Below are positions 1 through 8,918 of a stretch of 64,000 nt of DNA, one piece after another (position 1 is the first letter of the stretch; every line of letters starts with the position of its first letter). The notes beneath the pieces are model-generated. The model saw only the letters and a list, made by a program, of their open reading frames with translations. It was not told the origin of the DNA and did no database searches. Source of the stretch: Nonomuraea turkmeniaca (GTDB lineage Bacteria; Actinomycetota; Actinomycetes; Streptosporangiales; Streptosporangiaceae); NCBI RefSeq assembly GCF_005889735.1, contig NZ_VCKY01000010.1, forward strand, positions 25,641 to 89,640. The letters are read 5' to 3'. The position numbers and the translations under genes are program-made.

Positions 1-168
1 AACGGCCGGCCCGGCGTTCCGCGCCGGGGCATCCGTCTGAGGCGGAGCGCCGGTCTGCGCGGGTGCGGTGGTCCGGGGAGGTGCGGCGGGCGATGCGGTG
101 CAGGCGGCGAGCACGAGGAACACCGCCAGCGGTGCGCTTCGCGTCAGTACGCTTGCCAAGCGGGTCAC
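1..168 (-). CDS. Putative lipoprotein, 3' end outside window
   Basis: An open frame of 56 codons runs off the left edge. It begins at a GTG preceded by GAAGGAG five bases upstream. The first 27 residues form a signal peptide with a hydrophobic run ending in the lipobox LVLAAC, so the mature protein should be lipid-anchored outside the cell. What follows is a Pro/Ala/Thr-rich linker, as in the neighbouring lipoprotein. The start lies two bases after the stop of the histidine-phosphatase gene, so the two are probably co-transcribed. The functional domain is not in the window and I cannot name it. Confidence 0.6.
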   Translation of the reverse strand, partial: MTRLASVLTRSAPLAVFLVLAACTASPAAPPRTTAPAQTGAPPQTDAPARNAGPAV

Positions 169-170
169 GG

Positions 171-914
171 CTACTCCTTCAATGATCGCCATTCGTCGAC
201 GCCGATCCTGGCCACCGGGTCGCCGTCGCCAGGGACGAAGACGAACGTGTCGCCCTCGGCCGAGGACAGGCCGGTGGCGCGGGCCAGGTTGAATCCGTGC
301 GAGACCAGCACGGTGTTGACGCCCGCGGCGGGACGGGCGTCCAGCAGGCGGCGCAGCGCCGCGGCCAGCGCGGCGTCGTCGGCGCCTGGGTAGACCTCGT
401 TGATGAGGTCACGGCTCTCCCGCGCCTGGCCGAACGCGAGCTCGGCGGTCTCTCGAGTGCGCCGGTAGGGGCTGGCGAGCACCTGGCCGATGGGGATGCG
501 CAGCCTTCTGACGGCCTGGCCGATCTCCCGCGCCTGCGCCCTGCCCTCCTCGGAGAGGTTGCGCTGGGTGGCAGGGTCGGCGAGGTCCGGCGTGGGGTCG
601 TCCTGGGTGGCCTCGCTCGCCGTGTGACGGACGTAGAGCACGTAGCCACCGCGCCGCAACCGCGCGACGAGCCCGGCATCCGCCGTGGCCGGTCCGGCGC
701 CCGCCGTGGCCTGCCCGGTCGGCGAGGCCCCGGGTGCGGTGGGCGTCGCTTCAGCCGAGGGTGACGTCGTCTGGGGCGCGGGTGATGCGGGCGCGGGCGT
801 CGCGGGCACCGGTGTCGCAGGCGCGGGCGCGGACGTCGCGGGCGGGGAGGCCTGGGCGCCGCATCCGGCCAGGAGACAGGCGCAGGCGGCGAGCAGCGCC
901 AAGCTGGACCTCAC
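171..914 (-). CDS. Histidine phosphatase superfamily lipoprotein
   Basis: 247-residue lipoprotein. A GTG start at 914 gives a compact signal peptide with lipobox LLAGC (Cys18), followed by a 60-residue Pro/Ala/Thr linker and a phosphoglycerate-mutase-like domain from about residue 80 to the end. The usual catalytic RHG motif reads RHT (residues 96-98), a variant I associate with small bacterial extracytoplasmic members; the second catalytic His sits in LVSHGFN near the C-terminus. Members hydrolyse phosphate esters through a phosphohistidine; the substrate cannot be inferred. The frame is open to 1037, but the earlier starts would bury the signal peptide. Its stop precedes the start of the next lipoprotein by two bases. 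Confidence 0.75.
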   Translation of the reverse strand: MRSSLALLAACACLLAGCGAQASPPATSAPAPATPVPATPAPASPAPQTTSPSAEATPTAPGASPTGQATAGAGPATADAGLVARLRRGGYVLYVRHTASEATQDDPTPDLADPATQRNLSEEGRAQAREIGQAVRRLRIPIGQVLASPYRRTRETAELAFGQARESRDLINEVYPGADDAALAAALRRLLDARPAAGVNTVLVSHGFNLARATGLSSAEGDTFVFVPGDGDPVARIGVDEWRSLKE

Positions 915-1035
915 GCCCTCGACGCTACGCCCGCCGACCGCAAAGTCATGTAAAACGCAAGCAGCCCCACCCCCAGACGTGCCTGAACTTTTCCTGAAAC
1001 GCCCTCGTATCTCGTGATGTGAGCGGTGATCGCGC

Positions 1036-1632
1036 ATGAACCCCCGTCAGAAAGGACGCAGCGGCACCGGCAGCAGGGACACCGCGCAGGCCGGCCGGCC
1101 CGGCCTGCGCGGGCTGCGGGCCGCGGTGTTCGCGGTCGTCTGCGTGTACGCCGCTCTGGGGATGCACATGCTGGCCGGGGGCCCAGGCGCCGGCCTGGGG
1201 ACCGTCGCCGCGGCGACCGCCGCGACCGGGGCGGGCGCGTTCTTCCTGGCCCGCCGTCGCCGCTCCATGGGGACGCTGGTCGTGGCCTCGTTCACGGCCC
1301 AGTACGGCATGCATCAGCTGTTCAGCTCGGGTGCCACGACCTTGTCGGACCATCACGGCGGAGGCGGGCTCCAAGCGGGGATCGGCATGCTGGCGGCCCA
1401 CGTGATGGTCACGATCATGTGCGCGTGGTGGCTGGAGCGGGGCGAGACGGCGCTGGTGACGCTCCTGCTGTTGCTGGCCTGCTCCCTACGGAGCCTGTGG
1501 CTCACCGCCAGGCTCTCGACCTCCCCGCCACCCCGTCCGGGCCCGATCACGGCAGTCGCGTCCGGCGTTCTCGCACCCCAGGTCCTGGCCTGGACGATGT
1601 GCCGCCGGGGACCGCCGCGTACCGCAGGATGA
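1036..1632 (+). CDS. Small polytopic membrane protein, His/Met-rich
   Basis: 198 residues with about five hydrophobic segments (roughly 28-48, 52-70, 77-95, 110-135, 140-158). It contains motifs rich in metal-binding residues: GMHMLAGG, YGMHQLF and SDHHGGGG. I do not recognise a named family, but proteins of this size and style often sit beside PepSY-domain genes in actinomycete copper-handling regions, and a PepSY gene remnant follows directly here. A role in metal homeostasis or envelope redox is therefore inference only. Divergent from the histidine phosphatase gene, with about 120 bases between the two starts. The overlapping Arg-rich frame at 1026 looks like a shadow. Confidence 0.55.
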   Translation: MNPRQKGRSGTGSRDTAQAGRPGLRGLRAAVFAVVCVYAALGMHMLAGGPGAGLGTVAAATAATGAGAFFLARRRRSMGTLVVASFTAQYGMHQLFSSGATTLSDHHGGGGLQAGIGMLAAHVMVTIMCAWWLERGETALVTLLLLLACSLRSLWLTARLSTSPPPRPGPITAVASGVLAPQVLAWTMCRRGPPRTAG

Positions 1633-1747
1633 CGTGAGTCCGCAGCCCACGTGACGAACACGTCCGTGCGGCCGTCTCGTCGTGGCCGGACGCCGGCCGC
1701 GACCGTCCCCTGCTGTTCGCGCACGCCGCTGTCGTGTGCGTGCCTCC

Positions 1748-2440
1748 GGAACGGAGCCCACCGGCACGTATCTGTGGTGGACCGGCCGCCGCACCCGCGG
1801 GAAGGCTCCGGGCTCGGCCCGCGGCCGGCTGCGCCGCCTGCACGTCTGGGTAGGGGTCGGCTCGGACGCGGTGGTCGTGTTCCTAGTGCTCTCCGGGCTG
1901 CCCTGGTCGGGCGTGTGGGGCGACGGGCTGCAGCGGATCCAGGAGCGTACCGGCTCTACCGCCCCGAACGCCGGCGACTTCCCGCACACCTCCACTCCAC
2001 CCCTGTCCGGTGACCTCTCCGCCCACCCCGACGCCAAGGTGCCATGGGCGGCGGAACGGCTGCCCGTCCCCGAGTCCGCGAGCTCCGCGTCGTACGGATG
2101 GGCCGAGTACGGCACCATGGCCAAGGTCGTCGAGCAGGGCATCGCGCTGCACGAGGGCCGCAGGTACGGCCCGGCCAACCTGGTCGTGATGCTCGCCGCC
2201 TGCCTGGCGCTCATCACGCTCGTGGTCACCGGCGTGTGGATGTGGTGGAAACGCCGCCCGCGAGGCCGCGCCGGAGCGCCCGCCCGCCCGTCGGACCGGC
2301 GCACCGCGTACGGGGTGATCGCCGTCATGGCGGTGCTCGGGCTGCTGTTCCCCCTGGCGGGGGTCACGATGGCGGCGACCCTGCTGCTGGACCGGCTCGT
2401 GTTGCGGCGCATCCCGGCGGTCGCGCGGTTCGCCGGCTGA
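1748..2440 (+). pseudogene. PepSY-associated membrane protein, truncated remnant
   Basis: The frame encodes clear pieces of an actinobacterial PepSY-associated transmembrane protein: GTYLWWTGRR at the end of a lost helix, then RLRRLHVWVGV followed by the helix-plus-turn LVLSGLPWSGVWG, then ALHEGRRYG and two C-terminal helices with GVWMWWKRRP. Family members are usually about 400-480 residues; only about 230 are present. Roughly the first 200 residues are missing, and the join near PESASSASYGWAEYGT suggests a second, internal loss of the PepSY part. The in-frame start at 1682 adds only low-complexity Arg-rich sequence with no signal or helix. I read it as a decayed gene; expression of the fragment cannot be excluded. 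Confidence 0.6.
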
Positions 2441-2443
2441 GGA

Positions 2444-4378
2444 TCAACCGCCGGCCGGGTACGGCGGGCCGAGGCTCCAGGCGTGGGCCGTCTGGTCCCT
2501 GCTGCCGCTGACGGCGATCGGCCGGCCGTCGAGCAGACCGATCGCCACCGACCAGACGCAGTCGGCGTGCCCGGTGAACGGCGTGCCGAGTTGTTTCCTC
2601 GTGCCCAGGTCCCACACCCGCACGGTCGTGTCCTCGCCACCGGTCACGGCCACGGGCGTGCCGTCCAGGTTGGCGATCGCGACCGACCAGACCCACCCGG
2701 AGTGCCCGGCCATCGGCGCACCGAGCTGCTTCCTGGCGCCCAGATCCCACACCCGCACCGTCATGTCCTCGCCGCCGGTGACCGCGACCGGCGTGCCGTC
2801 CAGATTGCCGATCGCGACCGACCGCACCCACCCGGAGTGCCCGGTCATCGGTGCACCGAGCTGCTTCCTGGAGTTCAGGTCCCACACCCGCACGGTCGCG
2901 TCGTCGCCGGCGGTCACCGCGAGCGGCGTGCCGCCGACCTGGCCGACGGCCACCGCCCACACCGCGCCCTGGTGGCCGGCCAGGGGCGTGCCGAGTTGCT
3001 CGCCCGTCCGCAGGTCCCAGACGCGGGCGGTGCCGTCGGCGGAGGCCGTGACGGCGGCGTGCGTGCCGCCGATCCGGCCGGTCGCCACGCCCTTGACGTC
3101 GCCTTCGTGCCCGGCCAGAGTTCGTGATCCGCCCTTGGCGAGGTCCCATACGCGGGCCGTGTCGTCGTCGCCGGCGGTGACGGCGATCGGCACGCCGTCG
3201 AGCTGGTCCAGCGCGGCGCCTCTGACCCACTCCGTGTGGCCGGCGAGCGGCTGCCCGATCGGCTGCGAGGTACGCAGGTTCCAGACGCGGGCGGTCTCGT
3301 CGTCCGAGCCCGTCAGCGTGACGGGAACGCCGTCGAGCGTGCCGACGGCCACCGCCCGCACGTCGTTGGTGTGGCCGGACAGCGGCTTGCCGATCTCCTT
3401 GCCGAACGGGGTGCCCTGCGCGGTCGTGCGTACGGGCCCGGGGTCGCGGACGACGGCCGGCTCCGGCCACATCGCCACCGCCAGCACCACGGCCGCGACC
3501 GCCGCGGCGACGGCCGCCAGCGCGCTCCGTGGCACCCTCCGCTTGGGTTCGGGCGGCGGCTCGGTGAGCCCCGCGGCCGGGAGGGTGTCGCCGCCGGTCA
3601 GGGCGCGGACCAGGTCGTCGGCGGCGAGCCGGCGTTCGGGGTCCTTGTCCAGGCAGGCGCTCACCAGAGGTGACAACGATTCCGGCACGCCGGTCAGGTC
3701 CGGCTCCTCGTACAGGAGTGCGTGCAGCACCGCCGGGACCGTCGCGCCCGCGAACGGCCGGCGCCCGGTGGCCGCGTACACCATCGTGGCGGCCCAGCTG
3801 AACACGTCCGCGGCCGGCCCGATCTGGTCGGAGCTGACCTGCTCGGGCGCCGTGTAGCCGGGCGTGCCGAACGCCCCGGACTGGGTGACCGCGTGATCGA
3901 GCGCCCGCGAGATGCCGAAGTCGATCACCACCGGGCCCTCGGGTCCGAGGATGACGTTGGCGGGCTTGAAGTCGCGGTGCACGACCCCGGCGCGGTGGAT
4001 CGCGGCCAGCGCGGTCGCGGTCGCGATCGCCAGCCGATCCAGCCCGCCGCCGGTACGCGGCCCCTCCTGCCTGACCACGCGGTCGAGGGACTCGCCGCGC
4101 ACGTACTCGCTCACGATGTACGGCCGGTCCTCGTGCATCCCCATGTCGAGCACCCGGGCGGTGCAGAACGGCGCCACCCGTCGCGCGAGATCCACCTGCC
4201 GGAAGAACCTGCGCCGCTCTTCTGCGTCCTCCGACATCCGGGCGTGCAGGACCTTGATCGTGACCTCGTCGCCGGACGGGCTCAGGCCGCGATACACCGT
4301 GCCCTGGCCACCCTCACCGAGGAAACCGGTGAGCCGGTAGCCGGAGATCTGCCCGAGTTCGGGCTGTGGACGCGACAA
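2444..4378 (-). CDS. Serine/threonine protein kinase with C-terminal WD40 propeller
   Basis: 644 residues. A Hanks-type kinase domain fills residues 13-265: glycine loop GEGGQGTVYR (21-30), VTIKVLH with Lys42, catalytic loop HRDFKPAN (134-141) and DFG (153-155). A Pro-rich linker and one membrane helix (about 285-305) follow, then seven WD40 repeats (about 335-640), each with a GHxxxV start and a VRVWDL-like end. This makes it a membrane kinase with an extracytoplasmic beta-propeller sensor or docking domain. The repeats are very similar to one another, notably the two reading KQLGAPMTGH and KQLGAPMAGH, which suggests recent internal duplication. Converges with the PepSY remnant (stops four bases apart) and diverges from the hydrolase gene. 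Confidence 0.93.
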   Translation of the reverse strand: MSRPQPELGQISGYRLTGFLGEGGQGTVYRGLSPSGDEVTIKVLHARMSEDAEERRRFFRQVDLARRVAPFCTARVLDMGMHEDRPYIVSEYVRGESLDRVVRQEGPRTGGGLDRLAIATATALAAIHRAGVVHRDFKPANVILGPEGPVVIDFGISRALDHAVTQSGAFGTPGYTAPEQVSSDQIGPAADVFSWAATMVYAATGRRPFAGATVPAVLHALLYEEPDLTGVPESLSPLVSACLDKDPERRLAADDLVRALTGGDTLPAAGLTEPPPEPKRRVPRSALAAVAAAVAAVVLAVAMWPEPAVVRDPGPVRTTAQGTPFGKEIGKPLSGHTNDVRAVAVGTLDGVPVTLTGSDDETARVWNLRTSQPIGQPLAGHTEWVRGAALDQLDGVPIAVTAGDDDTARVWDLAKGGSRTLAGHEGDVKGVATGRIGGTHAAVTASADGTARVWDLRTGEQLGTPLAGHQGAVWAVAVGQVGGTPLAVTAGDDATVRVWDLNSRKQLGAPMTGHSGWVRSVAIGNLDGTPVAVTGGEDMTVRVWDLGARKQLGAPMAGHSGWVWSVAIANLDGTPVAVTGGEDTTVRVWDLGTRKQLGTPFTGHADCVWSVAIGLLDGRPIAVSGSRDQTAHAWSLGPPYPAGG

Positions 4379-4474
4379 TGCCCACCTTCTTCATGGCAGC
4401 AGGGACCTCAGCACTGGATACTACGATCGACATGGAATACCTGGATTACCCGAAAAGGCGACATAAGTAGTCAT

Positions 4475-4543
4475 ATGCCGCCCTTTCTGGCGAGCATCAT
4501 CAAGAAGACATTCAGCGTTTTCCGGTTGCTCATCTCGGAGTAG
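4475..4543 (+). other. Possible 22-residue amphipathic peptide ORF
   Basis: In the locally AT-richer 236-base gap between the kinase and the hydrolase, an ATG opens a 22-codon frame. The peptide alternates hydrophobic and basic residues (ASIIKKTFSVFRLL in its core), as an amphipathic helix would. The ribosome-binding site is weak (AAAAGG about 18 bases upstream), so translation is unproven. Nothing else is evident in the gap apart from divergent promoter space. Confidence 0.2.
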
Positions 4544-4614
4544 TCCTGGCACTACCGCCGGGACGGGTCGCAGCGCCATGGAGATCCGGTCGGGCGGCGG
4601 CGAGCGTAGACGGC

Positions 4615-6024
4615 ATGACTTTCGTGACCACTACCCTCCTGCTCGCGGCGCTGGCCGTCGTGCCGGCCACGCAGGACGACTGGGAGCCGTGCACCGGCGC
4701 GGACCGGCCCGCGGACATGGAATGCGCCTCCGTCGAGGTGCCGCTCGACTGGGCGAAGCCGAACGGCCGCACTCTTACGCTGCGCATCGCCCGGCTGCCC
4801 GCGACCGGCACGAGGACCGGCACCGTGGTCAGCATCCCGGGTGGACCCGGCGGGTCGGGGATCGACGACCTCACGTACTACGGGAAGAGCTTCGCGCACC
4901 TGCGGGACCGGTTCGACGTGGTCAGCCTCGAGCCGCGCAACGCGACCACGTACGGCCGGCTGCCGCAGCGGTGCTTCGCGACCGGCCCCTGGCTCACCCG
5001 GCCCGACAGCCGGGACGAGTACGCCCGGCTCGGTGTGACCGTGCGGGCGAAGGCGCAGGAGTGCAGGAAACTCGACCCCGAGTTCTTCGACCACCTCGAC
5101 TCGGCCTCCGTCGCGCGGGACATCGACGCCGTACGCGCCGTCATCGGCGAGGAGCGGCTGAGCTTCATCGCCACCTCCTACGGTGGCGTGCCGGCGGTCG
5201 CCTACGCCCGGCTGTTCCCTGCGCGGGTCCGGGCCATGTACCTGGACGGGGCCGTCAACCAGTTGCGTGACGCCGCCACGGAGGCTCGGGTCCGGTACCG
5301 GACGTACGAGACGCAGTTCGGCCGGTTCGTGGCGTGGTGCGGGTCGTCCGGGGCGTGCGGCGAGGACGTGGAGGGGCGGTGGCGGCGGCTGGTGGACGCG
5401 GCGGACCGGGCGCCGATCCCGGTGGCGGGCGAGCGGGTGGCGTACAGCGGGTTCGACCTGCAGGTGGCCGCGATGCCGCACCTGGTGGGGCCGGGTCCGG
5501 CGCCCGAGTACCCACGCTGGCGACAGCTCGCCCAGGCCATCGCGCGGGCGGAGGAAGGGGACGCCGGCGGGTTCGCCGCCTACGTGAAGGCCGGGGTCGG
5601 GAGCCTCAAGCCGCCGTCGTTCGTGGGCATGAACGCCACGATGTGCGCCGACGGGCTGCGCTTCCGCGACCATCGCGAGTACCGGGCGGTGCGGGCGCTC
5701 GGCGAGCAGGTCTCGCCGAACCTGGACGGGATGGGGTTGTGGCACCGGCTCGGCTGCACGGGCTGGCCCGCGCCGGTGACCAACCCGGCCGCGCGGCTGC
5801 CCGCCGGTCTGCCGCCGTTCCTCGGCGCGGGCACGTGGACCGACTACGACGACACCGCCGACCTCGTGCGGCGGGTGCCGGGGTCGGCGACTGTCCGGTA
5901 CGACGGTCATGGGCACGGGCTCTACCTGACCGGGAACGGCTGCGTCATCGCGCACGCGAACGCGTACCTGACCGACCTGCGCCTGCCCCCGCCCGGCACC
6001 ACCTGTCGCCCAGGGGGTTCGTGA
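4615..6024 (+). CDS. Exported alpha/beta hydrolase, tripeptidyl-aminopeptidase-like
   Basis: 469 residues with a short hydrophobic signal at 1-18. The body follows the Streptomyces tripeptidyl/prolyl aminopeptidase pattern: VPLDWAKP near residue 45, the oxyanion region IPGGPGGSG near 70, the strand FDVVSLEPRN, a nucleophile elbow SFIATSYGG with Ser188, and a C-terminal TAP-like segment ending in GHGHGLYL that should carry the catalytic His. The elbow reads A-T-S-Y-G rather than the usual G-x-S-x-G; in this family GVSYG is common, so the first Gly is replaced by Ala. Likely removes short peptides or hydrolyses esters outside the membrane; the substrate is unknown. Stands alone between divergent and convergent neighbours. 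Confidence 0.82.
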   Translation: MTFVTTTLLLAALAVVPATQDDWEPCTGADRPADMECASVEVPLDWAKPNGRTLTLRIARLPATGTRTGTVVSIPGGPGGSGIDDLTYYGKSFAHLRDRFDVVSLEPRNATTYGRLPQRCFATGPWLTRPDSRDEYARLGVTVRAKAQECRKLDPEFFDHLDSASVARDIDAVRAVIGEERLSFIATSYGGVPAVAYARLFPARVRAMYLDGAVNQLRDAATEARVRYRTYETQFGRFVAWCGSSGACGEDVEGRWRRLVDAADRAPIPVAGERVAYSGFDLQVAAMPHLVGPGPAPEYPRWRQLAQAIARAEEGDAGGFAAYVKAGVGSLKPPSFVGMNATMCADGLRFRDHREYRAVRALGEQVSPNLDGMGLWHRLGCTGWPAPVTNPAARLPAGLPPFLGAGTWTDYDDTADLVRRVPGSATVRYDGHGHGLYLTGNGCVIAHANAYLTDLRLPPPGTTCRPGGS

Positions 6025-6070
6025 CCACGGGCCTGGGCGACAGCGATCAGCCCCCGCCCGACCACCGGCA

Positions 6071-6170
6071 GGGGCAGCCGCGAACCGGCCGCCGCGGGCA
6101 GCAGCGCCGCGACGGCCGGTGGGGCAGCCGCGAGCCGGCCGCCGCGGGCAGCGGCACCGCGACGGCCGGT
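6071..6170. repeat. Two-copy 50-bp tandem duplication
   Basis: Positions 6071-6120 and 6121-6170 are two head-to-tail copies of a 50-bp G+C-rich unit beginning GGGGCAGCCGCGA and ending GACGGCCGGT. The copies differ at three positions. They fill the short space between the convergent stops of the hydrolase gene (6024) and the DUF5682 gene (6177). Confidence 0.9.
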
Positions 6171-6176
6171 TCGCAG

Positions 6177-8918
6177 TCAGGCCAGCAGGGCCGCCACCGC
6201 CAGCGCCGGCTCCGGGTACTCGGCCAGCAGCGCGCCGACCTCCTCATGATCGGTTCCGGAGGCGGTGCGCCACTCGCCGGCGCACCCCAGCAACCCCGCC
6301 ACCGCGTCGCACGCCGCCGGATGCCCCATGAGCAACTCGGTCACCGGCCCCGACGCCACCGGCACGGAGGCGGCCTTCGGCCGGGCCGGACGGGCGGACC
6401 ACGGCGGCGTCCAGGCGTCCACGGCGGCCAGGCTTCCGGGGAAGGTCCGCCCGGCCTCCCGCACGAGCGCCGGCATCAGCTCGCTCGCCTGATCCCGCAA
6501 CGTCGTGATCAGCCTGGGCAACCACGGCAGCAACACGTTGTCCGGCAACCTCCCGAACGCCTTGGAGATCACCTCCACCACGAAGCCCGACAGCGCCGGG
6601 ACGGGCTCCATGGCCTGTACGAACCCCATGATGTACTGCGGGAACGACGGCACGACCAGCGGATTGGCCAGCAGCTCGTCGCAGCGCGAACGCAGCTCGC
6701 CCTGCGTCAGCAGCCCGAGCTGGGTCCGCGCGGCCCACAACACCGCCACCTTGGCCGGCGACTCGGGATGCGACTGCCGCACGGCGAGCTCCAGCTGCGC
6801 CCGATCACAGCCCAGCGCCAGCGCCAGGCTCTCCATCGAGAACAGGAACCCCAGCATGGCGGCCACCTGCCGCACCCCGGTGTCGTCGTCCACGAAGGCG
6901 GTGGGCAGCAGCGTGCAGTAATGCGCGTACCCGGCGGTCGCGAACTCCTCGCACCAGGTGGGCAGCTCCGGCTCATTCGCCCGGTAGTAGGCCATCAGCC
7001 GCCGGATCCGCCGCAGCACCTCGGGCGCGTCGTCCACGCTCCGCTCGGTCGCCAGCAGCTCAACGGCCCGCGCCCCGAGCTCGTCGGCGAACCGTTTGCT
7101 GCCCAGGTAGAGCACGGCGTCCTCGACGGCCGCGAGCGCTACGGCCGCCGTCGCCTTGGGATGCCAGACCTTGCGCCGCAGGCGCTGCTCCAGCACCTGC
7201 TCGATGGTGACGCCCTCGTAGCCGAGCTCGATGATGGAGCGCTGGTGCTTGCCGAAGGACAGGTCCCAGCTCTCCTGGATCGACCGCTCCCCCAGCCGCC
7301 GCTCGCCCATGATCGGCCGGACCGCGTCGTGCGGCAGCAGGTACCGCAGCATCCACAGCAGGTCGGAGCAGGGCACCAGGTGGGGGTCGGCGTTGAGATC
7401 GAGCAGCGCCCGCTGGATCGTGCGTTTCGTCAGGTCCAGGCCGAGCGGCTCGAGCCGGTCGTAGACGTTCTTGGCCAGCGGCGGCAGGGCGTCGTAGCCG
7501 ACCTCGCCGACGCGGTCGCCGCCGAGCAGGATCTCGCACAGCCGGCGCACGTCCCTGCGGCCCGGGACGACGTCCTTCTCGATGCAGGTGACGGCCGCGT
7601 CCTGGAAGTCGTACGGGGTGGGCCTGGCCCGGTTGCGCAGGCCGGCGAGCAGGATCGACGTCTCGAACACGGCGATCGCGTCGGCGGTGCTGGCCAGGTA
7701 GCCGTTGCGGCGGGCCAGCCGGACGATGTCCACGCACCAGCCGAGCAGCTCCGACTGGTCCAGCTCGTCGAGGACGGGCGGCCGCGACAGGAACCCCGTC
7801 AGCTTGTCGGCCGGCGCGATCTCCGGCTTGGGGGCGGGCAGCTTGGTGACTCGCTTGCGCGTGCCCTTCTGCCCGGCCAGCTGGAACGGCGTCAGGCCGC
7901 TGCGGGCCACCGCCTTGGCCCAGGTCGCCGCCGCGATCGACACCGAGCCCGAGGCGAGGCCGAACTGGGCCTCGATGGCCGAGTGGCTGGACGGGATGAG
8001 GCCGTACAGCCACGTGGTGCCGGTCCGCGGGGTGATCTCGAAGGGGGCGGTGGAGCGCAGGCCGAACTGCTCGACGTGGCTGGCGGCGTGGAAGGCGCCG
8101 CACACGTACAGGCAGTCGGCCGGGTCGGCGCCCGATGTGGCCAGGTGCTCGCGCATCCTGGTCCACATGTAGCGCTCGCGGTCCTCGTCCACGGCCAGCC
8201 GCCGCTCGTCGGGGTTGAGGCGACGGAACAGGCTGCCGATCAGCACCATGACCTGGCGGTAGGTGTCGTAGTCCGCGCCGGACAGCGGCTGCTCGACGTA
8301 CTGGTCCCACCATTCCGACCAGTGCCGCACCTTGCCGTGATGCAGCAGGTGCTCCTCCAGCTCGGCGAAGCGGGGGCGCAGGTCGCCGATCTCGACGCCG
8401 ACCGCGTCTCCGTGCAGGCCCGCTTCCTCCTCCTTTGGGCCGTGCTGGGGCTCCTCCTTGGGCGCCCACTGGAAGACGTGGTCGGTCGAGCGGTCCACCA
8501 GGACCAGCTCCACGCCCGGCGTTTCGAGCGCGTACGAGATGGCCTGGTATTCGGCCGACGCCTCTGTGATGGGCGCCACCACGCTGAGCGGCGCCCAATC
8601 TTTGGGAAAACCGTCGAGGTCGGTCGCGAACGCCTGCACCGCCACCGGCAGCCGGCAGTTGCGCAACTCGGTCAGCAGCGGCCGCAGGTCCTCGCACAAC
8701 TCCAGATAGATGACCTTCGGCTGCTTCTCGCGCAGCCGTCGCACCATCGCCAGGCCCGAGGCCGGCGAGTGGTGGCAGACCGGGAAGATCTCCAACTCCT
8801 CACGCAGCGCCCGGTCGACGTCGTTCACCATCCCCGACAGGATGCCCGACACGGTGTCGCCGCCGAACTCCCGCGCCGCCTGAGCGAGCTGCTCCCGCAG
8901 CGGGTCGAACGTGCTCAT
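6177..8918 (-). CDS. DUF5682-type protein of a MoxR/vWA operon
   Basis: 913 residues, the last gene of a coupled five-gene operon. The frame is open further upstream, but the ATG at 8916-8918 overlaps the stop of the AAA gene as ATGA and fixes the start. The N-terminal third has FPVCHHSPASGLAMVRRL (about 45-62), then YLELCEDLRPLL, and a later YVCGAFHAASH. This paired H/E...GAxH layout resembles the TIKI/TraB/EreA hydrolase-like superfamily; that comparison is my inference. The remaining 600 residues are mostly helical and unassigned. I know the family as DUF5682, found in actinobacterial clusters with MoxR and vWA proteins. It could be the effector or adaptor of the complex. Confidence 0.8.
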   Translation of the reverse strand: MSTFDPLREQLAQAAREFGGDTVSGILSGMVNDVDRALREELEIFPVCHHSPASGLAMVRRLREKQPKVIYLELCEDLRPLLTELRNCRLPVAVQAFATDLDGFPKDWAPLSVVAPITEASAEYQAISYALETPGVELVLVDRSTDHVFQWAPKEEPQHGPKEEEAGLHGDAVGVEIGDLRPRFAELEEHLLHHGKVRHWSEWWDQYVEQPLSGADYDTYRQVMVLIGSLFRRLNPDERRLAVDEDRERYMWTRMREHLATSGADPADCLYVCGAFHAASHVEQFGLRSTAPFEITPRTGTTWLYGLIPSSHSAIEAQFGLASGSVSIAAATWAKAVARSGLTPFQLAGQKGTRKRVTKLPAPKPEIAPADKLTGFLSRPPVLDELDQSELLGWCVDIVRLARRNGYLASTADAIAVFETSILLAGLRNRARPTPYDFQDAAVTCIEKDVVPGRRDVRRLCEILLGGDRVGEVGYDALPPLAKNVYDRLEPLGLDLTKRTIQRALLDLNADPHLVPCSDLLWMLRYLLPHDAVRPIMGERRLGERSIQESWDLSFGKHQRSIIELGYEGVTIEQVLEQRLRRKVWHPKATAAVALAAVEDAVLYLGSKRFADELGARAVELLATERSVDDAPEVLRRIRRLMAYYRANEPELPTWCEEFATAGYAHYCTLLPTAFVDDDTGVRQVAAMLGFLFSMESLALALGCDRAQLELAVRQSHPESPAKVAVLWAARTQLGLLTQGELRSRCDELLANPLVVPSFPQYIMGFVQAMEPVPALSGFVVEVISKAFGRLPDNVLLPWLPRLITTLRDQASELMPALVREAGRTFPGSLAAVDAWTPPWSARPARPKAASVPVASGPVTELLMGHPAACDAVAGLLGCAGEWRTASGTDHEEVGALLAEYPEPALAVAALLA

